Shown here: positions 9,613 to 16,259 of the stretch, piece by piece
Layout of the letters: every line of letters begins with the position of its first letter
Numbering within the stretch: position 1 is the stretch's first letter
Origin: Clostridiales bacterium UBA1234
GTDB lineage: Bacteria > Bacillota > Clostridia > TANB77 > UBA1234
Length of the DNA: 64,000 bases
Assembly (NCBI GenBank): GCA_002308995.1
Contig: DBWQ01000005.1
Span: forward strand, 34,011-98,010
Direction: 5' to 3'
Translations under genes and position numbers: made by a program
Notes under the pieces: generated by a model
The model's input: only the letters and a program-made list of their open reading frames with translations
Databases searched by the model: none
What the model was told of the DNA's origin: nothing

Positions 9613-10869
9613 TTATTCGCCATCTATCGTTCCTTCAACCTCTTCTACATACTCTGGCTTACCACTTAAATATCCTGTTAATTTATTATATAAATCCATT
9701 TTCAAACTCGTTACCACACTCGTAATGGTTTGTGGTACTGGAAGATTTACTTTTGATACGTCATAGCTACCACCTGTAACACCTGTTCTAAAACCATATC
9801 TCTCCCATGCAATTTGTCCAATTTCTGGATCTTCTAAAGCTTGATAAACTGCTTTTCCATTCTCATTAAAATAAGCAAAGCAGTGCGAATTCCACATGGT
9901 TGGAATTGGATATAAAATTCGTACATTGCTTGCAACTTGCATAAATCCTTCTGGGTTCGCATTTGAAAAGTCAATCATACTTTTTTCGTAATCAACAATC
10001 ATTGGTTTTCCACCCATACCAGACATTAAGTAATTTTGGAATAAATCTGCTGGTGTATTGTTCATATAACCAGACTTAATGTAGAACTCTTTTAATTTTG
10101 GTAAATTTTCGTTTACCTTTTCATCCATGATTTCGCCACCACATAAAATAGAAAGCAAAATGCCATAGTAGGTAGCACCAGGCGAAGAAGTGACTGGGTC
10201 GGTAGAGGCAATATTCACATTGGCAAATAATTCTGAAAGTCCAATTTCTTTCCATGGCTTAGAATCTAAAACATATTGCATCAGTTTGTTCATATCGGTA
10301 ATGTAATAAACGCCATCTTTTAATGAAACAATTTCTTCTGCTTCTAAACGATCAACGACCTCTTTCCAACTATAGATTACTACGGGTGTATTAAGGGTTA
10401 AGCCACCGCCTTGTACCGCATAACGATCTGATTCTCCCGCCTCTTTATTTGGCTGTAGTTTATAATAGTCGTAGAATCTTTGATCAGACGTAAAGAGTGC
10501 ATCATATTTGGTGACACCTTCTGAACGAATGGTAAATTTTTCTCCATTTTCCATTCGTTTTACTATCTCTTGATTGCCAAGACCCACATATTCACGAATT
10601 AGAGGAGCTGTGATGGTTTTACCGTTACTCCAGTTATCAAAGATAACGTTTAACTTATACTTTTCTTTTAAGATTTTTTGCACATCCTTATCTGCCAAAA
10701 AATCTTCCTTACCGCCACCGGTTGCTACATACACAGTAGTAAGACCTTTAATGTGCTCATCCGCAAGGACTTCATCACCATTTTCTATGTCCATTCTAAG
10801 TTTTAATAAAACCACAATCACCACTAGGATAATAAATATGATAACTCCTAATACTTTTTTGTTTTTCAA
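9613..10869 (-). CDS. Membrane-anchored extracellular solute-binding-like protein
   Basis: 418 residues. A single N-terminal membrane helix (residues 7-25) is not followed by a lipobox, so the protein is probably tethered by an uncleaved signal anchor. The mature part resembles periplasmic/extracellular solute-binding folds (SBP_bac_11-like): YVATGGGKEDFLADKDVQKIL near residue 48, FDALFTSDQRFYDYY, and the hinge-region block STDPVTSSPGATYYGILLS. There are no ABC permease or ATPase genes nearby, so transport is doubtful and ligand sensing within the vWA/TelA system is more likely. The start codon is TTG, supported by AGGAGG 9 nt upstream. The same fold occurs fused to vWA in the first gene of the operon. 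Confidence 0.65.
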   Translation of the reverse strand: MKNKKVLGVIIFIILVVIVVLLKLRMDIENGDEVLADEHIKGLTTVYVATGGGKEDFLADKDVQKILKEKYKLNVIFDNWSNGKTITAPLIREYVGLGNQEIVKRMENGEKFTIRSEGVTKYDALFTSDQRFYDYYKLQPNKEAGESDRYAVQGGGLTLNTPVVIYSWKEVVDRLEAEEIVSLKDGVYYITDMNKLMQYVLDSKPWKEIGLSELFANVNIASTDPVTSSPGATYYGILLSILCGGEIMDEKVNENLPKLKEFYIKSGYMNNTPADLFQNYLMSGMGGKPMIVDYEKSMIDFSNANPEGFMQVASNVRILYPIPTMWNSHCFAYFNENGKAVYQALEDPEIGQIAWERYGFRTGVTGGSYDVSKVNLPVPQTITSVVTSLKMDLYNKLTGYLSGKPEYVEEVEGTIDGE

Positions 10870-10883
10870 TGTGATTCTCCTCC

Positions 10884-11497
10884 TTATTTTAAATTCAAAT
10901 CATTTGAATCAAATCCATCTGCTTTTAGCATCGATTCAAATACTTTCATCTCTGCATCGGCGTCCATCAAATCTGACTGATAAAGCATAGCAAGTTGTTT
11001 TTGAAAAGAATCATTAATGTCATGAATCATTTTTTGAGCTTGCTTCATAAAGTTTTTCCCCTCGCTAGATGCTAAGCGTTGGTTTTCAATTTCGTCATAT
11101 TGCTTTACCATCTTTACGGTTACTGGCAAATAATAATCAAAAAAATTATTTAATTGTTTTCTTTTGTTTGGCTTAGAAGTAATGGTATCGATAATTTTTT
11201 GAACACTTTCACAAATCTCTTTTAAATCTTTTTGTACTTCTATATTTTCAATATATGGTATCATCACTTTGATTTCTTCATTTTGAGATTTGGCAGTTTC
11301 TAATACCTCATACAAAGTTCGATTGGTTCGTTTTAATGGATTTTTCTCTTTATTGTCTCCCATTAAAAGTTCCCCTGCGCCATAGGCAACAGCACCCATT
11401 ACCAAAGAGGGTACAAGGCCGAACCGATAATGCTACGTAGGGAACTGCAAAAAATGCTCCTCCGCAAAACTGCGGAAATGATTTCTGAATGTTTCAC
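10884..11497 (-). CDS. XpaC-family protein requiring two +1 frameshifts at CGG codons
   Basis: The C-terminal 170 residues, open from 11405 in one frame, match XpaC/'5-bromo-4-chloroindolyl phosphate hydrolysis' proteins (PF10112), partners of TelA. That frame has only a TTG start without a ribosome site. A start at GTG 11497, preceded by GAGG at 7 nt, gives MKHSEIISAVL and then meets CGG (11462-11464). Skipping the C gives GGAFFAVPYVALSV, which meets a second CGG (11419-11421). Skipping that C gives GLVPSLVMGAVAYGAGELLMG and enters the long frame. The composite is a natural hydrophobic XpaC-like N-terminus. Both breaks have the same form as those in the sigK fragment at 50.1-50.4 kb. Family assignment is fairly secure; recoding is inferred. 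Confidence 0.65.
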
Positions 11498-11517
11498 GCT
11501 CATTCCTCACTTTTTTA

Positions 11518-13173
11518 TTAATTATAGCCTCTTACTTCTTTAAAGGCTTCTACTAAATCAACCTTTCCATCAAACACCTTACCATTTGTTAATTCTGCAA
11601 TCTCTTGTAATTGCTTATATTCCGCAGCACCAAACATAATGGAATAGATGGGAATTTCTTTTTGGTACACATGATAAATATAGGATAATTCTGTCATAGA
11701 ACCAATATTGCCCATTCCATCTGTCATAAGGATAATCGAAACATTATACTTTTTAGTATCCTCTGCTTTTAATATTTCTATGCCACGCGCAGCTGCCTCG
11801 TAAATAGCAGTTCCACCACCTGGTTCTAGGGAATCAATTCTTTGTAATAAATCATCTGTATCTACCCCATTATCTGTTCTAAAAATACCCTCTACGCCGC
11901 TAGAAAATGGAACAATATCGATTTTATCGTCTTCTGAAAATTGAATATTTTCATTTTCTGCTTCTTTCGTCAAGATGTAATGCATAGCTTTTCGAAGAGA
12001 TTCAATGCCCTCTCCATACATACTGCCAGAATAATCTAGGCAAAACACAACATGGACTGGTTTTCGAAGTTGATTTTGATAGGTCACCAACGCTTTTCTT
12101 ATAACAGCAGTACTTGGAAACTTAACCGGTGTGATGTATTTAGTCGTATTAATTCCCCAGTCTGGATTAAAAATGGTTTGATCAACTTCACTATTAATCC
12201 CACCATACCATGTTCTTCTTGCATTTTCTTGTAACTTTTTCTTTCCTTCACTACTTAGTAAATAAGATTGAATATCTAAAAAGATTTGTTTTTTCTTATC
12301 ATCTTTATGATCAATATAGGCAAATGGATTGTCACAAACTGAAACACCATCTACTGGATAGATGGCATATAATTCTTCTTTTCCATCTGCTTTTAGTTTT
12401 TGATTCAACTTAATAATGGAAGATTCATAAGTAAAAACCGCTTCGTAATCTCCCTTTAAAAAAGCTTCTTCTAAAAAGTCCTCCGAACCTGCTGACCTTT
12501 CAACGCCAGAGAAAAATGTTTTTAATTTTTCTTTTAATTCTTGGCTTTCAAGCATTTCTTCGGTTAGCACTTCTGGATTACCTGCCAATGTATAAAGCAT
12601 TCCCAAATAGGCAGAAGCACCGCTATTAGTAGTATTAGGATTACTCATCGTAAACTTTAGATTTCCTTTAGAAATCACATCTACTAAATCCTTGGTATAA
12701 ACTGTTTTATCCATAAATCCAAGTTCTTCTGCTTTGGATTTTTTGATACCAAAAATAACTGGAGTGATGCTAGTCGATTTTGAGTCTTTTAGGGACGCGA
12801 CTTTGCTATCTATCATGTAGGTCCAAATGGAATTGGAACTCCATATGGCATCATATTTTTGACCTTTGTTAAGCACATTCATCATTTGTAAAGTACCTAT
12901 ATAATCAATATGCATACGATATCCTTTAGACTTAGCATAGTTTACAAGAATGTCTTCTAAATCTTTGTTTTCATCACTCACAAGGATGTTGAAATTCTTT
13001 TCATCTAATGCTGTTTCAGAATAAGCGTAAGGTTTTTTCGTTGTTTGCTTTGGTATTACTTCTTCCAATGCAGGAAATAAAGAGATGGCAGCCAATATCA
13101 CCACTACTATAACAGTAATGACTAATGTTACTAAAGAAACACCTTGTTTGGATTGTATCAATTTATGCATCAT
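11518..13173 (-). CDS. Solute-binding domain fused to von Willebrand A domain, pilin-like N-terminus
   Basis: About 552 residues; first gene of the vWA-XpaC-SBP-TelA-A2M operon. The N-terminus reads SKQGVSLVTLVITVIVVVIL, a class III (prepilin-like) signal: basic stretch, glycine, then an unbroken hydrophobic helix, but with T instead of the usual E at +5. Residues about 35-330 resemble a solute-binding fold (STSITPVIFGIKKS, FTMSNPNTTNSGASAYLG). The C-terminus is a vWA domain with an intact DxSGS MIDAS (DYSGSMYGEG, near residue 375) and LMTDGMGN. The reading frame is open back to 13368 into foreign DNA. I place the start at 13173 because AGGGGG lies 8 nt upstream and a promoter at 13202-13230 would lie inside the longer version. 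Confidence 0.75.
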   Translation of the reverse strand: MMHKLIQSKQGVSLVTLVITVIVVVILAAISLFPALEEVIPKQTTKKPYAYSETALDEKNFNILVSDENKDLEDILVNYAKSKGYRMHIDYIGTLQMMNVLNKGQKYDAIWSSNSIWTYMIDSKVASLKDSKSTSITPVIFGIKKSKAEELGFMDKTVYTKDLVDVISKGNLKFTMSNPNTTNSGASAYLGMLYTLAGNPEVLTEEMLESQELKEKLKTFFSGVERSAGSEDFLEEAFLKGDYEAVFTYESSIIKLNQKLKADGKEELYAIYPVDGVSVCDNPFAYIDHKDDKKKQIFLDIQSYLLSSEGKKKLQENARRTWYGGINSEVDQTIFNPDWGINTTKYITPVKFPSTAVIRKALVTYQNQLRKPVHVVFCLDYSGSMYGEGIESLRKAMHYILTKEAENENIQFSEDDKIDIVPFSSGVEGIFRTDNGVDTDDLLQRIDSLEPGGGTAIYEAAARGIEILKAEDTKKYNVSIILMTDGMGNIGSMTELSYIYHVYQKEIPIYSIMFGAAEYKQLQEIAELTNGKVFDGKVDLVEAFKEVRGYN

Positions 13174-13201
13174 ATGATTCCCCCTCATCATTCTTAAAAA
13201 T

Positions 13202-13230
13202 ATTATATCGATAATTTCTATTGGTTTCAA
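13202..13230 (-). promoter_or_regulatory. Sigma-A promoter of the vWA/TelA/A2M operon
   Basis: On the minus strand: TTGAAA, 17-nt spacer, TATAAT, about 30 nt upstream of the chosen vWA start. It supports the short start for that gene. Confidence 0.65.
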
Positions 13231-13268
13231 TATCATTTTAGAAAATAACAAAATGCAAAATAAACGCC

Positions 13269-13305
13269 AAAAGGCACTTTGTGAACAAGTCACAAAGTGC
13301 CTTTT
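13269..13305. terminator. Bidirectional terminator closing high-GC cassette 1
   Basis: 16-nt stem (AAAAGGCACTTTGTGA / TCACAAAGTGCCTTTT) with a 5-nt loop, directly beyond the stop of the 13322-13990 gene. It separates the foreign cassette from the vWA operon promoter. Confidence 0.8.
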
Positions 13306-13321
13306 TGAGATTGGTCGATGG

Positions 13322-13990
13322 TCAGTCCACGCAAAGGTCCACGTGAATGCCGTATCTCCGGGGGTCACCGCGCGCTTCGAGCAGGTCGTTGAGCTCGTTG
13401 ATCAACCGAGCTGCATCGAAGTAGAGATCCCAGATGTGGCTCTGGACGAAGGCCTCCTTCTCGGCTTCGAGCGCGGCCGCTTCGGCAGCCATCCGCGCTT
13501 CCTCCTCGAGGGCCATGGCCTCATCCTCGAGGAGCTGCGCGTCGATGTCGAGTGCGTCCATGGCCGCCTTGGTGCGGTCCTGCAGGAGCTTCTGGCGCCG
13601 CTCAAGGCCATTGTAGAGGCGATAGTCGCGCTTGCCGGCCTTGGCCGCGCGCTTGGGCTCCGCCATCCACATTCCCGTGAAGGGGCTGTGCCAGAGCACT
13701 ACGCCCTTCGGGACGGTGCCCCTCTTGAGGGTGGGAGCCTTCCAGCCAGTCTGGCACTGCGGAACGGTCACGCCCTTGGGGCCGCGGATGGCCTGGTTGG
13801 CCTTCCAGGTCTTCCGGCGCCGATCTGCGCGCTTCTTCTTGGGCATCTGCGGACGCGGGTCGAAGTCAAAGTCGTTGGAAAACAAGCTACGCTCCGAGGG
13901 CTTTTCGTCTCCTTTCTGGGCCAGGGTTTCCTGATCCGGGGTGAGGTATCCCTCCAAGAGGGATTCGGCCATGCTCATTTTCTTCGGCAT
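13322..13990 (-). CDS. High-GC cassette gene 1, unknown protein
   Basis: 222 residues, not recognised. The N-terminal half is basic and proline-rich (MPKKKRADRRRKTWK near residue 49) with two tryptophan-containing segments (QTGWKAPTLKRG, VLWHSPFTGMWMAEPKR). The C-terminal half is an alanine/glutamate-rich coiled coil (LLEDEAMALEEEARMAAEAAA near residue 155) ending in an amphipathic helix. No membrane segment or catalytic motif. The coding DNA is far richer in G+C than its neighbours while its promoter and leader are AT-rich. The ribosome site AGAAAGGAG is 5-6 nt from the ATG. Monocistronic, with its own promoter (14082-14110) and terminator (13269-13305). The basic half could bind nucleic acid, but that is a guess. 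Confidence 0.6.
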   Translation of the reverse strand: MPKKMSMAESLLEGYLTPDQETLAQKGDEKPSERSLFSNDFDFDPRPQMPKKKRADRRRKTWKANQAIRGPKGVTVPQCQTGWKAPTLKRGTVPKGVVLWHSPFTGMWMAEPKRAAKAGKRDYRLYNGLERRQKLLQDRTKAAMDALDIDAQLLEDEAMALEEEARMAAEAAALEAEKEAFVQSHIWDLYFDAARLINELNDLLEARGDPRRYGIHVDLCVD

Positions 13991-14081
13991 AAAATTCTCC
14001 TTTCTATGCCCTCATAGCAAACGTAATACACCTAGATTGTGCATTCGTGCTATGTTCAATTCGGATTTTCGTACAGTTAAT

Positions 14082-14110
14082 AGTATACCAAAAATTAGTA
14101 ATTTTGTCAA
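14082..14110 (-). promoter_or_regulatory. Promoter of high-GC cassette 1
   Basis: Minus strand TTGACA, 17-nt spacer, TATACT, with an extended -10 (TGG before TATACT). About 90 nt of leader follows before the ATG at 13990. Confidence 0.75.
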
Positions 14111-14167
14111 TATTATGTTTACTAGTAAGCAATATTTTTGTGAATTTATCAAATGTTATAAAAGTAA

Positions 14168-14196
14168 TTGACGCTTTATGTTAACTATGGTATAAT
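14168..14196 (+). promoter_or_regulatory. Promoter and leader of high-GC cassette 2
   Basis: TTGACG, 17-nt spacer, TATAAT with extended -10 (TATGG before it). The leader of about 100 nt to the ATG at 14302 contains a hairpin (TCTATTAC / GTAATAGA) and ends in AGAAAGGA. It is divergent from the cassette 1 promoter, so 14000-14300 is a two-promoter intergenic region. Confidence 0.75.
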
Positions 14197-14301
14197 AGTT
14201 ACCGTATCCCGCACATACCCTTTTGATACTTCTATTACAATTCGGTAATAGAAAAACTTTGAGACCTTGCGCAATATGATAGCGCAGAAAGGATTTGCCT
14301 T

Positions 14302-14988
14302 ATGGAAGATAAGGTGCTCGCGTCCCAGAACCTCAGCAATGCCCCTTCCCGCCCGAACCTCTCGACGTCGTACGTTCACGACCCCTTTCCACGTTACCAG
14401 GAACTCAAAGATAAGTACCTGAGCGGGTGGAGGCTTCTGCAACAACTGCAACAGGCCCAGACCGAAAAGGCTGTTTTCCACGCTCTGAAGAATCTCAAGG
14501 CTGTCATCAAGCAGCTCGAGAAGCTCCAAGAGCTGGATATCCGCCCCGCCATGGAGGAGCTCCACCGGCTGGAGCTGCGGGAGGTCTCCCGCTTTGACCT
14601 GGATCAGGTGGAAAGCCTGCTTGCCCAGCTCGGCGACTTGGTCGACGAGGCCGAAATGGCGGTCTCCGAGTACCACCTGCAGAGCGTTCTCCTGCAGGCG
14701 AGCTACGACCGGCGGATTGCCAAAACCGTCGGCCAGCGCGGTCTGGAAGGCCTCTGTCTGTCCGAAGAGCTGCTGAGCATCCTCGTGAAGCTCAGCAATG
14801 AGCTCGGGGAAAGGCCTGTCTTCACCAAGGCCAAGATGGCCATTATGCTCGCTCGCATTTCCAAGATCATGGAGGTGCAGGAACTGGTGGGCCAGTATGG
14901 CCTGAATGGACTGGCGACTGCTCCCAAGGACGTCCTCGAGCTCATGGTGAACGTCGTGACCGACGTACTCCAGGACGACGAGGACTAA
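14302..14988 (+). CDS. High-GC cassette gene 2, unknown helical protein
   Basis: 228 residues, not recognised; predicted almost wholly alpha-helical. Residues 30-110 are heptad-like (LLQQLQQAQ, LKAVIKQLEKLQELDI). Residues 110-150 are rich in L/E/Q, and the C-terminus is strongly acidic (VLQDDED). No cysteines near motifs, no membrane segment. The DNA is GC-rich and uses CGG for arginine at least four times in frame (in HRL, LREV and DRRI), a codon I did not find in the flanking host genes. It is followed at once by a strong terminator. The opposite strand is also open over most of the gene (14185-14994) but lacks a start with a ribosome site and reads as low-complexity H/L/Q sequence, so I take the + strand. 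Confidence 0.6.
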   Translation: MEDKVLASQNLSNAPSRPNLSTSYVHDPFPRYQELKDKYLSGWRLLQQLQQAQTEKAVFHALKNLKAVIKQLEKLQELDIRPAMEELHRLELREVSRFDLDQVESLLAQLGDLVDEAEMAVSEYHLQSVLLQASYDRRIAKTVGQRGLEGLCLSEELLSILVKLSNELGERPVFTKAKMAIMLARISKIMEVQELVGQYGLNGLATAPKDVLELMVNVVTDVLQDDED

Positions 14989-14992
14989 GCCC

Positions 14993-15045
14993 ACAAAAAA
15001 ACCCTCAAGAAGAAGGTTCTATTCCTTCCTTCTTGGGGGTTTTCC
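14993..15045 (+). terminator. Terminator of high-GC cassette 2
   Basis: Stem CCCTCAAGAAGAAGG / CCTTCCTTCTTGGGGG followed by TTTT, starting 5 nt after the stop codon. Confidence 0.8.
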
Positions 15046-15068
15046 CCTATTTTACGCTTTTGTCAAGG

Positions 15069-15097
15069 TTGCTATTTTATGTAAATTATGGTATAAT
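15069..15097 (+). promoter_or_regulatory. Promoter of high-GC cassette 3
   Basis: TTGCTA, 17-nt spacer, TATAAT with the same TATGG extended -10 as cassette 2. About 80 nt of leader precedes the ATG at 15179, with AAAGGAG 7 nt before it. Confidence 0.65.
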
Positions 15098-15178
15098 AAT
15101 AAGTGACTCAATATCTTTTGTACAGCGCGATACCCTTAGTACAGACTGTATTGGGATCTCAATGAAAGGAGATTTGTT

Positions 15179-15793
15179 ATGAATACAAATCTCAAGTCCG
15201 CGTTCACCACCCTCGCCACCCTGTTCACCCACCTCAAGGTCGGATGCAAGCGGCTCGTCCGTATCATCCGCCTCGGATGGCGCCGCTACCTCAGCCCGTA
15301 TCACCATGGGCCAAGTCGGCGCGATCTCCAGGAAGACTACGCCGACCTTCGGCGGCTGCAGGCCATCATGGCCCTCGGCTTCCTGTGGTTCGCCGTAGGA
15401 AGCATCAAGGCGCCCAACTGGAGCGTTAAGGCCTGGGGGCTTGCTGCCGTCTCCGCGGTGTTTTTGGTAGCCATCGGCTACCTTGGCCACCGCATCGACG
15501 CGGTAGCTGCGGATTTCCGCGCTTCTCTTCGGTCAGGAGAGCGCGTTAATCTCGATACCCCCAACCTCAACGCTTTCGCGGCGAGAACGTCCGATGCTGC
15601 ACAGAGAGCTGCCACGAATCTCGCCCGCCTGCTCCGGCGCGCCGTCCTCCTCACAGTCGTCGTGGCGGTGGCTTCCGCCCTTGTTGTGGAGAATGGGTGG
15701 CTTTCGAGCTATCCCATCCTCCGCGAGATGGCGGAAACCGTTGTTCAGGCCGTGAACAGCGGACTTACCTGGGTCATGAACTGGATTGGTTAA
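15179..15793 (+). CDS. High-GC cassette gene 3, small membrane protein
   Basis: 204 residues, not recognised. A basic N-terminal third (KVGCKRLVRIIRLGWRRYL) may lie along the inner membrane face. Two hydrophobic segments near residues 62-80 (LQAIMALGFLWFAVGSI) and 85-105 (WGLAAVSAVFLVAIGYLG) form a hairpin. An amphipathic middle follows, then a third segment near 160-178 (AVLLTVVVAVASALVV) and an amphipathic tail. Probably an integral membrane protein with three helices. GC-rich coding DNA with an AT-rich promoter and its own terminator, like cassettes 1 and 2. No host gene overlaps it. Confidence 0.6.
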   Translation: MNTNLKSAFTTLATLFTHLKVGCKRLVRIIRLGWRRYLSPYHHGPSRRDLQEDYADLRRLQAIMALGFLWFAVGSIKAPNWSVKAWGLAAVSAVFLVAIGYLGHRIDAVAADFRASLRSGERVNLDTPNLNAFAARTSDAAQRAATNLARLLRRAVLLTVVVAVASALVVENGWLSSYPILREMAETVVQAVNSGLTWVMNWIG

Positions 15794-15808
15794 GGCCCAC
15801 GGCATCAA

Positions 15809-15854
15809 AAAGAGTCGCTCCCGGAAACACGGGTAAGCGGCTCTTTGCCGTTTT
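15809..15854 (+). terminator. Terminator of high-GC cassette 3
   Basis: 11-bp stem AAAGAGTCGCT / AGCGGCTCTTT with an inner CCCG/CGGG stem, followed by GCCGTTTTATT. Confidence 0.75.
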
Positions 15855-15882
15855 ATTGGTTACAATAAGTCATTTTTTTACT

Positions 15883-15913
15883 AAAAAGAGGCACGAAACT
15901 CGTGCCTCTTTTG
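15883..15913 (-). terminator. Terminator of the A2M-2 operon
   Basis: Near-perfect hairpin AAAAGAGGCACGA / CGTGCCTCTTTT just beyond the stop at 15915; T-rich on both strands. It marks the right edge of the foreign cassette island. Confidence 0.75.
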
Positions 15914-15914
15914 G

Positions 15915-16244
15915 TTATTTTTCTTCTTGTTGTTCTATTTCTAACTCTTCATGCTTTTCTTTCCATGCTTTGCATTTTTGGTAAATGCTTTGTTTTTCGT
16001 CAAGTGTCAGTTTACTCAAGCATTGGTCTAGTGGAATTTGTCCCATGCGGATTTGATCTGCCAAATCTCCTATTTGACTTGCATTTTCCATCATTTCTTG
16101 CACATGATTACTCATAATCTCTTGGGTTTGGATGTTTTTTTGCTCTATTTTGGCATCTTTTATTAAGTTATCTCTTCTTTCATATAACTCGGTAGCAATC
16201 ATTTGCTTAATCATATAATTGGGTACATTAAAATTTTCTTCCAT
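15915..16244 (-). CDS. Small helical hypothetical protein following A2M-2
   Basis: About 109 residues, not recognised. It starts MEENFNVPNYMIKQMIATELYERR and consists of amphipathic helices rich in E, K, Q, I and M; no signal peptide, so cytosolic. The start at 16244 has GAGG 7 nt upstream; the frame opens 4 codons earlier without a site. It begins only 16 nt after the A2M-2 stop, so it is co-transcribed with that gene. Confidence 0.65.
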   Translation of the reverse strand: MEENFNVPNYMIKQMIATELYERRDNLIKDAKIEQKNIQTQEIMSNHVQEMMENASQIGDLADQIRMGQIPLDQCLSKLTLDEKQSIYQKCKAWKEKHEELEIEQQEEK

Positions 16245-16259
16245 GGGAAACCTCATTTC

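Noticed and set aside
13174..13368. Upstream extension of the vWA-SBP open frame into the high-GC cassette
   Set aside because: It would run through a terminator and the operon's own promoter; a start with a good ribosome site and pilin-like signal exists at 13173.
13253..14017. 254-aa open frame opposite high-GC cassette gene 1
   Set aside because: Shadow frame: low-complexity composition, no ribosome site, starts before the terminator hairpin; the minus-strand gene has promoter, ribosome site and terminator.
14185..14994. 269-aa open frame opposite high-GC cassette gene 2
   Set aside because: It covers the cassette 2 promoter and reads as repetitive L/H/Q-rich sequence; the + strand has all expression signals.
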